Below, one piece after another: positions 30,444-41,002 of a stretch of 64,000 nucleotides of DNA (position 1 is its first letter; every line of letters starts with the position of its first letter). Source of the stretch: Ananas comosus (Eukaryota > Streptophyta > Magnoliopsida > Poales > Bromeliaceae); assembly GCF_001540865.1 (NCBI RefSeq), contig NC_033632.1:8272396-8336395 (forward strand), read 5' to 3'. The translations under genes were made by a program, and so were the position numbers. A model generated the notes under the pieces. It had not been told where the DNA came from. It ran no database searches and was given only the letters and a program-made list of their open reading frames with translations.

Positions 30444-33130
30444 TGTAATATACCGAAACTCGGTAGATTATATCGAACTTTAGTCAAATTGACTAAAGTG
30501 TGCGAGAGGAACTGTTGGATAAGGTCCATTTAACATTCCAACAATATTGGAAGGGTTAAAGTTGAGTTCCAAGTGAGTTAGAAAGGTTTTAGCATTACTC
30601 GGCCCGAATTGGAATCGAAACAATACAAAACTGAAATTCTCGAGCTTTGTAATCGGTTTAACACCAGGGGTGTACCGGTACCAGTAGGCAGACCGAGAGA
30701 AGTAGCTCTTGGGTTTGAGGAAAAAAAGGCTGTTGAACCGGTACAAAGTCTGTTACCCGAGATGGCAGCTCTCAGGTTTGGCTGTGCGTAATCGTGTAAC
30801 CGGTGATAAAATATCTAGTACCAGTACCAAGTGTCCTTCGCAGCAGAATTTGATCTACTGCAAATATGAATATTGGGTGGGTTTATTTGCAAATGTAGCA
30901 ACCTATAAATACCCCCAACCCCTCTCTCTTATTCACAGCCAGCAGAGAACACCTTTCCCTCTCTCATTTCTTGCTTTCTCTCTCTAGAGAACTCTCCCAA
31001 GGTGGATTTGGAGGAGTTGGAGAAGGATTTGGAGGAGATTTTGGAGCTTTTGAAGGCTTGGGAGCTCTCCTACAAGGTGGACTTTGGAAAGCTAGTGGGC
31101 TAAGGTAAGATTTCTTGTAAGATTGATGTTAGGGTTTGGTTTTATACCATAAATCTTTGGGATTTGATCTTCTTACAAGTGTAGAAATCTAGTAGAGGCC
31201 ATGGAACACATGAAAACCATGTTTTCTTCATGTGTACTCATGGTGGATTTCTAGGGTTTGGTCTATATGCCCTAGGGATGGTTTGAATGACCTAGAAATG
31301 GTTCTATATGAGTTCCTAGAGGTTGAACAAGCTTGCTATTGCTTCTTTTAGAGATCAAATGGTGTAATCGGCTATATGATATTGTTAAGGCACCAAAATT
31401 GGGTCTTTTGCCCTAAGTTGGTTTAAAGGCAAATTGACCTTATAGAAACCAAATTGGAGATATTTCTAACTCGTTTATGGACTCGGTTCACCGATCCGAC
31501 GAGTCTACATAATGATACTAGGGAAAAAGCCTAATTTGGCTTCGTTTTGCCGCAAGCGAGAGAATAGGCGGCTAAAAATTTCTAGATTTGAACCGTAACA
31601 CCTTTACAACCATACAAGGTGGGTGGTGCTTTCCGAAATCATTGAATTTTTTCTTATATCTAAAGTGTCATTTTTGAGCATATGTATGTATAGTATTTTC
31701 ATGCATTGTAGGGTTGATTGAGATATATTATTTGCATACTTGTAGTATAAAGATACATATGAGAATGTTGAACAAAGTGGAAACCCTATGTAGGCATGAA
31801 TGGTGACAAAGACTTAGATGAGGTAAAGAAAAAAATGACATTATGACATATGGATTGTGTGGCATTAGTAAACACATAGAGTGATACCAAAAAGTTTGAA
31901 TGCTAGAGTTGAACACTTAGTGTGTGTGGCATTAATGAATGCATGTGAATGAGTATAAAGAACAAGTAGTGTAAGTGACACTAATGAAAGTTAAAGAATG
32001 CAAGTAAAATGTCACGCCCCGCGACCAACCGCCTATTTGGACCGGGCCGCGGCGCCGACAACAGACCGCCGAACGGACCGGGGATTCCTTTGTACGCGGA
32101 CAGAGTCTCCCCAGTACGTCCAAGGCGTCGCAATCCAAACAATATAGATATGTTCCAACCAGGAACGGATATCAATCAAGATTGCATAAGGAAGTATCAA
32201 ATACATAAACTACTAGCTTTTACAAGCATTCATTCACTTTTACATCACAGTTCCTATTTACATTTTTACTTCCAGATTACAATCTCATCACATTAGGGTT
32301 TACAAGTTTAATACATTTTGTTTTTCCNATAGTATCTCATACTATTTTTATTTATTTTCACTTTTATATTTAAAATCCGGTATGTTACATTCCGCCGCAA
32401 CCTCACCGGAGCCATTTAAATGTACACCGTAACTTCATAGTTTTAGAAGTCCGGTACCTTACATAAAATGAGATAGTTGATATTATGACATAACAACCTT
32501 AAAGTTAAAGGTCATATGAGCATTGCATCCTTATAGTGAAGGATTGGATTGAACTTGGTATACTTAAAGTTAAGGATTGATCATACTCGCCTCTTGGCTC
32601 TAAGGGCAGTAGCTCTCCCTCGAGAGATGAGCTTCAGAGTTGTTATCACTGGGTTAGTGTTTCCCAGAGGACGGTCCCGTCGGGAGGAAGCTTAGGGCCC
32701 GATATAGGGATTTGGTTGGTGAGTCTATTGGTTCAGTCGGGAGGAAGCTTAGGGCCCGATAGTAGGGATCGGAATTGGTAAGTTGTTGGTTGAGGCGAAA
32801 CCCACGGGTTAGCCAAAAGGACCGGGAATTGGAAAGTAATCTTGCATTCATCATGAGCATTCTATTGAGCATAATCATTGATTATATCTTGTTCAGGTAT
32901 ATTAGCTGCATTTGTTTAGTTTGGCCACTATCTATCTATTCTTTTATTATACTTGATTTAGAACTAGTGGAAAAGTCGGCGAGATCAGCGGCCGAACCCA
33001 CTGGAAACTTTATTGTAGTTCTCACCTCACTATTTTCACAGAGCCGCGACCGAGTGAGCCGGCCGACGATCGCAATAAAGGTATCGCGCCATTGACAGGG
33101 ACCACCCGTGTTAGTTATATTTTGTGTAGA
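30444..33130 (+). repeat. RE4 left LTR, proximal part (chromovirus type)
   Basis: Starts TGTAATATACCG. It has the architecture of the other LTRs: ACCGGT palindromes near the head (GTACCGGTAC at 30672), a CT/GA-rich tract, then long AT-rich leader-like DNA and a GATCGCAATAAAGGTATCGCG block near 33067. A good TATA box (CTATAAATA, about 30903-30911) is followed by a CT-rich stretch, so this LTR could carry a promoter. It is interrupted at 32010 by a reverse LTR fragment and at about 33131 by a TIR transposon; its tail is at 38233-38634. Confidence 0.7.
32010..32389 (-). repeat. Reverse-oriented LTR ends joined at an N
   Basis: Left part (TGTCACGCCCCGCGACC onward) is the reverse of an LTR tail like that of RE4. 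Right part, after N 32328, is the reverse of an LTR head like that at 44170-44230 (AAAATCCGGTATGTTACA). The flanks TAAAA and TTCCG do not match. The piece is only 380 bases where a full LTR would be 2.5-3.2 kb, so the N marks missing sequence. Confidence 0.65.
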
Positions 33131-33319
33131 CTACACCAAAATCCATCTTTGGTGACACTTTTTTAATGGCTCTTGTACAAAATGCCAGTAATAGTTAGTA
33201 ATTAAGGGCACTTTTAAATAACTACCCTTAATTAAGTAATTATTAAATTTATTTTTAATTTTTTGAGAAGTTGTGAGGTCACATCAAAATTATACCCAAA
33301 AAAATCACCGGTAATGGGC

Positions 33320-33760
33320 AAGTGGGAAATTTTAGCTTCGCGCGCAAGGCAAAAAAAACCCTTACGCCGCGCGCCCTAGGTCTCTCGTCCGCGCGCCCTA
33401 GGTCTCTTATCCCATCTTCAGAAAAAACCCAGCCTCCTCCACTCCCCAACCAGAACACCACCATATCCTATATCCCAGCATCACCCTTCGTCTCTGGTTC
33501 GTCTATGCTTCAAACCCTTCGTCGTAGTCGACCGGAAGAGCACCATCTCGCTCCTTCCCCTTCCTCCGCGCCGCAACGTCGTGCGCCGCCTCCGCCGTTG
33601 CGGCGCGCAGCTCCTCGCCGACCTCGACCCCACCACATCCCCCCCCTAAGGTACCCTCCTCCTCGGCGGCGGCCTCTTCGCTTGTGCGCACTCACTCCTC
33701 TCTCTTCCCCTCTCTCTCTCGCCCCCTTCTTGTTTTTCATTTGTTGTGTTTGTTTATTTT
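33320..33760 (+). other. GC-rich exon-like or 5'UTR-like segment of unknown origin
   Basis: C-rich sequence with CT runs, sharply different in composition from the AT-rich flanks. A frame from 33322 to 33774 gives 150 residues rich in Pro, Arg and Ser with no domain I know, and a stop-free reading of such GC-rich DNA is not evidence of coding. It may be the 5' part of the captured gene or of another gene. Confidence 0.35.
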
Positions 33761-34179
33761 GCTCGAGCGATTGATCACTTACCCTGTCAGTTTGTCGTAG
33801 ATTTGAGATCGGGGAGCAAAGGATCCATTCTCGGAGGACTCTCCGGATCTGCTCTTATGGCTGTGGTAATTAAGTAGCTGTTCTTCTGCTTTTGTGTGTT
33901 TTTTTCCCCTTTTCTTTTTTTTTTAATTGACTTTTCCCGCAATATTCTTTGTCTAAACAAAGAGAACGTAAACTTCAAAGATGCATCTGCTATCTATTAT
34001 TCACTCTTTACTATTGAATCTTAGTAAATTTGGACTGGATTTACAGGACAAGTGTTTTTTTTGCCAGCTGTAGCTGTTATTGATCACATTCTCAGTGAAG
34101 CTATCACTGGACGAGATCTCCAAGCTCTTCTCGCTCCCCATCATTGAGGCCACTTCCATCCTCGGCGAAATCCCTTCGC

Positions 34180-34230
<51 letters not shown>

Positions 34231-34304
34231 GTTGTGTGTTATTGGAGCGCGCTCTTCCTAAAACCATAAGGAAGAGGCTAACACTTCAGCACCAGATCCC
34301 CTCC

Positions 34305-36701
34305 AAGAGTGATAAGCACAGCAAGGGAGGTTTACCGTTCAAGTTCATCAGGGGGTTCTTGGTTCTGTCTCTGGTCACTCTCACCTTCGAGCTCATTGGA
34401 ATGGATGGAACTTTCAGAAGTCGAATTTGTATTTGCCGGAGAGCAGGGAGATTCGAGGGTGGACACATTCGGCGTACCTTTCGTGGCTTTCATTTGGCGC
34501 CAACTACATTGCGTACCCGATTCAGGTTATGTCGCATATATGCGTCGTTCTCTTCCTCATACAGTCGGCTGATCGGCTCATCTTGTGCCTTGGGTGCTTC
34601 TGGATTAAGCTGAAGAGTATCAAACCGAGAATCGAAGGAGATCCTTTCAAAGCAGATGATGGTTCGGAGTACGAATACCCGATGGTGCTAGTTCAGATTC
34701 CTATGTGTAATGAAAGAGAGGTAATGAACTAAATTTTACAGTTTCTGCAGTTCAATACAGTTGTTTTGAACAAGTGAGTGTTGATTTAACTGTACCAGGT
34801 TTACGAGCAATCGATTTCAGCTGTTTGCCAACTTGATTGGTCGAAAGATTGACTTCTGATTCAAGTTCTTGACGATTCAGACGACGACAGCATCCAGACA
34901 TTGATCAAGGCTGAAGTTTCCAAATGGAAGCAGTGAGAAATCGACATAATTTATCGGCATACGCTGGTTAGGACCGGTTACAAAGCTGGGAATCTGAAGT
35001 CCGCTATGAGCTATGACTACGTTAAGAACCGCAAATTTGTTGCGATATTTGACGCCGACTTCCAACCCAACCCCGACTTCCTGAAGCAAACAATTCTGCA
35101 TTTTAAGGTAAAATAATCACTTATTCTGCTCATTAATCCCGCAAAAGAGTTATATACTTATATACATATAGCATTATATTCGAGATTATTTGCAGGGAAA
35201 TCCGGATCTTGGGTTAATTCAAGTGCGGTGGAGCTTCGTAAACAAGGATGAGAACTTGTTAACTCGTCTTCAGTATATAAATCTGTGCTACCACTTCGAA
35301 GTGGAGCAACAAGTGAATGGAGTATTCCTAAATTTCTTCGGATTTAACGGAACGACAGGTGTTTGGCGAATCAAAGCATTGGAAGATTCGGGAGGTTGGC
35401 TCGAGCGAACCACAGTCGAAGACATGGATATCGTTGTTCGCGCTCATCTCAACGGGTGGAAATTCATCTCCTTAAATGATGTCAAGGTACTCAAAAATTA
35501 CTACCAGAGCATCCCTTGGCATGAAATTCTTCTGAAATCAGATCAGTTTTGTTGATTAGACACACTTTTTTCCAAAGGTCTTATGCGAAGTTCCGGAATC
35601 GTACGAGGCTTATCGGAAGCAGCAGCACCGATGGCACTCGGGTCTGATTCACCTTTTCCGATTATGCCTTCCATCTATCATAACATCAAAGGTATGGAAT
35701 CCTCGAGTTCGATCGAATTACCCAATCGATACAGCTTGCTGTAAAAATTTGGTAAAAATACATAGAACACTTGATGTTTAGAAGTTTTGATTTACCATTT
35801 AACCTTTCAGCATCTTTGATTTGTCATGCTATTAGTGTTTATAACTTTTCTGACAGAATGTTCCGTAATCTTTTTCGACTGTCGAGTTCTGACAAAATTT
35901 GACGTAATTTTCTTACAATTCGAATACTGTAAGGTGTTAGGCAGTCAGATCAAATTTATAACATAGTTCCAAGTAAGGTTTGTACATCTTCATCTGAAAA
36001 TCTTCTGAACAAATTAAACATAATCTGTTTCGTAGATATCTATATGGAAGAAGGCAAACTCGATACTATTATTCTTTCTCCTAAGGAAGTTGATTCTGCC
36101 GTTTTATTTGTTCGTATTGTTTTGCGTAGTCCTTCCGTTAACAATGTTCGTGCCGGAGGCCGAATTGCCTGCTTGGGTCATCTGTTACGTGCCAATTCTT
36201 ATGTCCTTCTTAAACATATTTCCCGGACCGAAATCCTTTCCTTTTGTAGTTCCGTACCTCCTTTTCGAGAACACCATGTCGGTTACTAAATTCAATGCTA
36301 TGATTTCGGGTTTGTTCAAACTGGGGAGTTCGTATGAGTGGGTTGTCACTAAGAAAACGGGCAGGTCGTCAGAATCAAACCTATTGGATGCGGCAGAGAA
36401 GGAAACAAAGAATGAGATGACCAACAACAAAGTGAAGGAACAGGAAAAAGCTGCTCCACCTTCTATAAGAAAAGTTAACAAGATCTACAAGGAGCTGGCT
36501 TTGGCACTTCTGCGTCTCACTACAGCACTTCGGAGTCTTTTAACTGCTCAGGGTATTCATTTCTACTTCCTGCTTTTTCAAGGGGTAGTTTTTCTTCTTG
36601 GTGATTACTATGGAGTTGTCTGTCATTTGATCAAACATTATTGTATGAAATGTTTGGTGAAATTGAAATCTGATGATGATGTAGTGAGAAATCTAACATA
36701 G
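34305..36701 (+). pseudogene. CSLC: Cellulose-synthase-like C (xyloglucan glucan synthase) pseudogene
   Basis: Five legible exons with GT..AG introns: about 34305-34720, 34799-35107, 35196-35486, 35578-35691 and 36036-36701. Family motifs are [20 protein letters not shown], the DXD-type [51 protein letters not shown] and the QxxRW box KQQHRWHSG. The last exon keeps the membrane helices and SVTKFNAM, then [22 protein letters not shown] enzymes make the beta-1,4-glucan backbone of xyloglucan in Golgi membranes. Damage: the usual N-terminus is not recognisable, there is a frameshift near 34405-34420 in exon 1, and TGA stops lie at 34850-34852 and 34934-34936 in exon 2. Exons 3-5 are open. A (TC)n run at 34185-34230 precedes it. 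Retained introns mean capture or insertion at DNA level, not by retroposition. Confidence 0.88.
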
Positions 36702-37804
36702 TTTGTTGTCCGTCGGAGGAATTATCAACCAAAACTACAAATATATGTAAAGCATGAATCAAACTTATGCATACTGTGTTTGCCAAAGTTTATGTACGCA
36801 TAGGCTAATTAAGAATATTGGCCTTGCATGAACCAAGTAAACAAAAGCATGATTAGGAATTAAAATGTGTAGCAATTTGAACTCTTGGTTTGAGCCATAC
36901 CTGGAGCAATGTAGCCGCAAGATCCGGCGATTGCCGACATGCACTCCGATGCGCCGGTGTCCCTCAAATACTTATATGAAAAAGCATAACTTCGACATTA
37001 CACATTGGGAATGAATATGAACTTTAATTAGCATCTGTCCTTAGGATATAAGTAATTAAGATAAACTGTAGTATATATCAACACCAACTTTCGATTGTTT
37101 ATGAAATATTTTTGCTTGTATCTATGCTTTCTTATATTGTTTATTAAATAAGATATGTAAGTTTCATCGATCTAACTCTTTTTCATGGGTCCTCTTTTTG
37201 TCTCGTAAAAAGTTGAAACATATACAGTGGTTATTTATTTATTTATTCTATGTGTTGATTGATAAAATGATTAGCTCCTTTTCGTAGGATTTNATTTATT
37301 CTATGTGTTGATTGATAAAATGATTAGCTCCTTTTCGTAGGATTTTATTATCAAGATGTAGGTTGGAGATAGTAAGTATACTATGTTTCATAGGCTAATT
37401 ATTTTTATTTTTTTTTCTAATGCAGGTTTGGTTATGAGTTAAGAAGATGAAGTAACTTGTTGATCGACTATTTTGAAGACTTCATTTTCTTTATTTTGTC
37501 AATGATTAAAATGTGTACTTGGAGAATTGGGACTAAACTAAGTCTTTTTTTGTTTATTATGGATATTGAATATATGATACTTCTTAAAACTTTATGAAGT
37601 TACCTTTTTGTATATTCTCGATTATGTTTACTAAAATGTGTACTTCATTTTATTCGATGTCGACGTTTGTATGTGTCTAAATTTTCATGACATTTTGTGT
37701 TGACATGATATACTTAATTTGGCTAATTAAATTATCATTTCATTGGTAATGTGTGAATTAATCCATATTCATCTAATTACAATATACGATATGCATCAAA
37801 ATTT
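36702..37804. other. AT-rich spacer with a 52-bp duplication around an N
   Basis: No gene is seen. Bases 37241-37292 and 37294-37345 are identical, separated by the single N at 37293. This is the signature of two overlapping contig ends placed side by side without merging, so one copy is probably artificial. Confidence 0.75.
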
Positions 37805-38232
37805 CAACCTTTTGCCGGCACTTTTTCTGTTAGGATAAATTCAATACTTTTGCCGGCACTTTTCTCTGTCAGAATATCTAATTGGGAGTAATAATTTTAA
37901 ATTTATTGCCGGCATTAGCAAGTGCCCTTAAAGTTTTGCTGGCAGCAAAAATTGCCCCTAAAAGAAAGAAAAGCCGGCACTTGTGAGTGCCGAAAAAGAG
38001 AAATTACCTGGCACTTATGAGTGCCACTATATATTTTTATTAGTGGCACTTTAAGGTGCCGGTCATTTAATATTTACCGACAGTTTGTAAGAAGTGCCAG
38101 CAAAACAATTACCGACGGAGTTTTAGCCGGCACTTGTGGGTGCAGCAAACAACCGCCGGTAAACTCTTTCTCGGCACTTTTCATATTTTTTCTGGTTGTT
38201 TGAATTGCCTCTAAAAGCTCCTTTTGGTGTAG

Positions 38233-38634
38233 AATTGTATACCCTTTATATATCATCTTTTGTACTTTGATGATTATAGTTGTATAGTTGTATGAACGAT
38301 GCAAATGTTTAAATGAAAGAATGTAAAGAGTTCTATTTTGGGAATATGTGATGTAAAAATAAATGATTTAAAGGATGAAAAAGAATACAAATGTTGTATG
38401 CATGTATGTGGTTAAAAGTTAATCATATTACTTGTATGATGTTTAGTTTAGTACTTTCACTTTGGCTATTGCTTGACCTCGTGCAAGCCAATTATATATA
38501 TTTCCGCTTGTGCAAATTTCTCTACTTGATTTGTACTTGTTGTTGAGCGTTGGGCGGACAGGGGAGGTGCTGTCCGTTTGGCGTCTGTTCGACGTGCCCG
38601 GAGCAGCCAAAGGGATCGGTCCCGGGGCGTGACA
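38233..38634 (+). repeat. RE4 left LTR, distal part
   Basis: Ends with GGGCGGACAGGGGAGG, GGCGTCTGTTCGACG and finally CCCGGGGCGTGACA at 38634, immediately before a primer-binding site. The tail of the LTR at 44811-47341 has the same blocks but with many differences, so the two RE4 LTRs are either very old or from different subfamilies. Confidence 0.75.
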
Positions 38635-38641
38635 GATATAA

Positions 38642-38654
38642 TGGTATCAAAGCC
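38642..38654 (+). promoter_or_regulatory. RE4 primer-binding site
   Basis: TGGTATCAAAGCC, one base different from the TGGTATCAGAGCC of RE1 and RE3, seven bases after the LTR end. Confidence 0.88.
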
Positions 38655-38840
38655 TAAAAGTGAAAGTATAGGATGGACCTAGAAACTCTTAGGAATGGAA
38701 AACCTTAAGGATCTAGGAAACGTGAGTGATGTAGAATCAAAGTATAGCGAATGCTTTGTGATTGGGTTAATGTAGTAAGTCTCTAATGTGGTTAGGGGCT
38801 AATCCAAGTTGATATTTGTTCTCTATTCCTTGTGTTGTGA

Positions 38841-38854
38841 TCGGCGGCCGACGA
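38841..38854 (+). promoter_or_regulatory. RE4 leader loop GCGGCCGA
   Basis: TCG, GCGGCCGA, CGA: the octamer loop is identical to that of RE1 and RE3 and lies about 187-200 nt after the primer-binding site. The outer stem is reduced to three base pairs in this copy, while the surrounding leader has diverged. Confidence 0.5.
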
Positions 38855-38956
38855 CATTATGCTTTGGAATGAGAATAAATACACTTGTTTGCTTTCGCCG
38901 GATTGGGTAGTATGTTGGTTAAGTAACTAATGTGAATTGCTTCATTTTAGGAAGCA

Positions 38957-40111
38957 ATGCCTCGTGGACGACCCCGAACGAGGTCTATGCCCGAGGAACC
39001 GAGTGCGGCTCCTGTGCAATCCGGAGCAAGTGGCGACGGGGAGTTTCGAGAGCAAATGGCCGCGCTTATTGGAGTAGTGCGGCAACCGGCGGAGTCCATT
39101 CAACGCCAAGGGGAGCAAATTCAAAGGCTCCAAGAGGCTTTAGAGCGGCAACAGGCTACGGCCCAGGTGGAGGCCGAACACCCTGCGCCCCCTGCAGTGG
39201 TGCCGAGTGCAGCTGAGGGAGTAGCGGCGGCAGCGACTGAGCCGGTCGCGGCTGTGCCAATCACGGCGGTGCCGGCCGGTTCGGGAACTTCAAATCCCGA
39301 TAGTGCGACGGTAGAGGCGGAGCGGGAGCATGCACTTGCGGCTCTCGTTATATTCAAGAAATTCAGCCCGCCTACATTTGACGGGAAGAAAGTGGAGTCG
39401 TCGATGGTGGAGTCGTGGATCAACACCATGGAGACGCTCTTCGATGATATTTACACCTTGGAGAAGGACAAGGTGCACCTCGCCACCCATTGCCTACACA
39501 AGGCAGCGAAGGTATGGTGGAAGCGAGTGAAGCGAGATCAGCTTTCTGACCTTCCGCCTATGCTATGGGAGGAGTTTAAGAGGGCAATGTTCGCAAATTA
39601 CTTCTCCGACACGGTGAAGCGGAAGCTATAAGAAAAGTTTCGCAAGTTGAGGCAAGGAGATCGCTCGGTGGCAGATTACAAGCAGGAGTTCTCCCACATC
39701 ATTGATTGCGTCCCAGATGTTGTTCGAGATGATCGGGACCTGGCCAATTGGTTCTTGCGAGGACTCCATCCGAGGATCTATGAGGCCGTGCAAATCCTCA
39801 AGCTTATGACCTTTACGGAGGTCTTTGATCGGGCATTGTGGGCGAAGCATGGCAATGCCTACGTGCGAGAGGAGCGCAAGTCTATGGCGGAGTCGAGAGA
39901 CCAAGGAAAGAAGCAGGTGGCGGGTGGTGCCGGGGGCCCGCCAAATGCAAAGAAACCCCCTCGATATCCCCGACAGCAGTCAAAGAATTGGAGACCTTCC
40001 CGATGTGTTATTTGCGGCGGTGAGCATCGACCGTCGGCTTGCTAGCAACGCGAGGGAAAGTGCTACAGGTGTGGCCAAGCGGGGCATATAGCCCGGGAGT
40101 GCCCGAGTGGG
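38957..40111 (+). pseudogene. RE4 gag, with two in-frame stops
   Basis: Start at 38957 (MPRGRPRTRSMPEEP). A predicted N-terminal coiled coil (FREQMAALIGVVRQPAES onward) is followed by an Ala/Val/Pro-rich linker and a capsid-like domain from KFSPPTFDGKKVESSMVESW through HCLHKAAKVWWKR. A TAA at 39629-39631 interrupts it; the same frame continues with RQGDRSVADYKQEF to a first knuckle-like CVICGGEHRPSAC. A TAG at 40043-40045 then precedes the second zinc knuckle CYRCGQAGHIAREC. All parts share one phase, so only stops break it. Confidence 0.85.
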
Positions 40112-41002
40112 GTGTCATCTCCACCGACGGCGGCATCAGTTCTCTCTACCCCGAGACAGCTTGCGGGGTTGCCACCAGCTATGTCGGCTGGACGCTCATT
40201 AGCACCGCGTCAGCCGTCGGGATCGCGAGCACCTAGTGGACGGATTTTTACCACTCAGGTGGAGGAGCTTGTAGTTCCTGACGATGTTGTGGCAGGTATT
40301 ATTCTAATCAAAGGCACTAGAGCTAGAGCTTTTATTTGACACAGATGCATCTCATTCATTGATTAGTGCATCATTTGTAAAAACTCATGGCATAGAGATC
40401 ATATATAGCCCAGATTATTGGTGGGTCAATGCACCAGAGCATTCATTTAGTGTGCATGAGGAGTGCTTGGCTTGTCCAGTTCAGATAGGAGATTGGATCA
40501 TGCCGGCAGATTTATTAGTGCTCAAGCAAATGTAGGGCTTTGATGTAATCTTTGGGATCGATTGGCTCTCCAAGTACTATGCGGTTATAGATTGTGAAAG
40601 CAAGGTGATCACATTTCGTGAGCCTAACCAAGAGGAGTTAGTATATCGGGCGTGTAAAAGCTCGCGCTTTGCGGCGACCGTATCGGCGGCGAGGGCGAGG
40701 AAAATGATCAAAGGTGGATGTGTGGCCTATTTGGCGACAATGGTAGAAGCTCAAAGGGAGCACCCCGAACTTGGTGATATTCGCGTAGCGTGCGAGTTTC
40801 CGGATGTATTTACGGCGGAGTTACCGGGATTGCCACCAGACCGGGAGATCGAGTTCGTCATTGATTTGATTCCCGGAGCGGCGCCAATTTCGAAGGCTCC
40901 GTATAGAATGGCATCGGTGGAGCTAGTAGAGTTGAAAGCTTAATTGCAAGACTTGCCCGATAAAGGCTTTGTGAGGCTGAGCGTATCACCGTGGGGAGCT
41001 CC
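40112..41002 (+). pseudogene. RE4 protease and N-terminal RT, truncated
   Basis: Continues gag in phase to about 40335, then a one-base insertion shifts the frame directly before the protease active site. The site reads DTDASHSLI: the Gly of the DTG triplet is Asp, which would abolish catalysis. A stop lies near 40533, then FDVIFGIDWLSKYYA and the RT linker ([26 protein letters not shown]). Another stop is at 40941-40943. The frame is cut at SVSPWGAPV where the reverse LTR begins at 41003. Confidence 0.82.

Larger units (their letters stand above)
33131..38232. mobile_element. TIR DNA transposon (CACTA-like) carrying gene fragments
   Basis: Both ends read CTACACCAAAA inwards (33131-33141 and 38222-38232), and the subterminal zones are rich in short repeats. 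The right one (37805-38200) contains many GCCGGCACTT units and their inverse; the left one has sparser AAGGGCACTTTT-type matches. This layout is typical of plant CACTA elements, whose ends are often CACTACACCAAAA, but the outermost CA is altered at both ends here and I cannot find a 3-bp target duplication. It sits inside the left LTR of RE4. The cargo is a GC-rich exon-like segment (33320-33760) and a CSLC pseudogene with introns. No transposase is visible. Confidence 0.6.

Noticed and set aside
33322..33774. 150-codon Pro/Arg-rich frame as a host gene
   Set aside because: Composition alone keeps it open; no homology, and it lies between transposon ends. Kept only as an exon-like segment.
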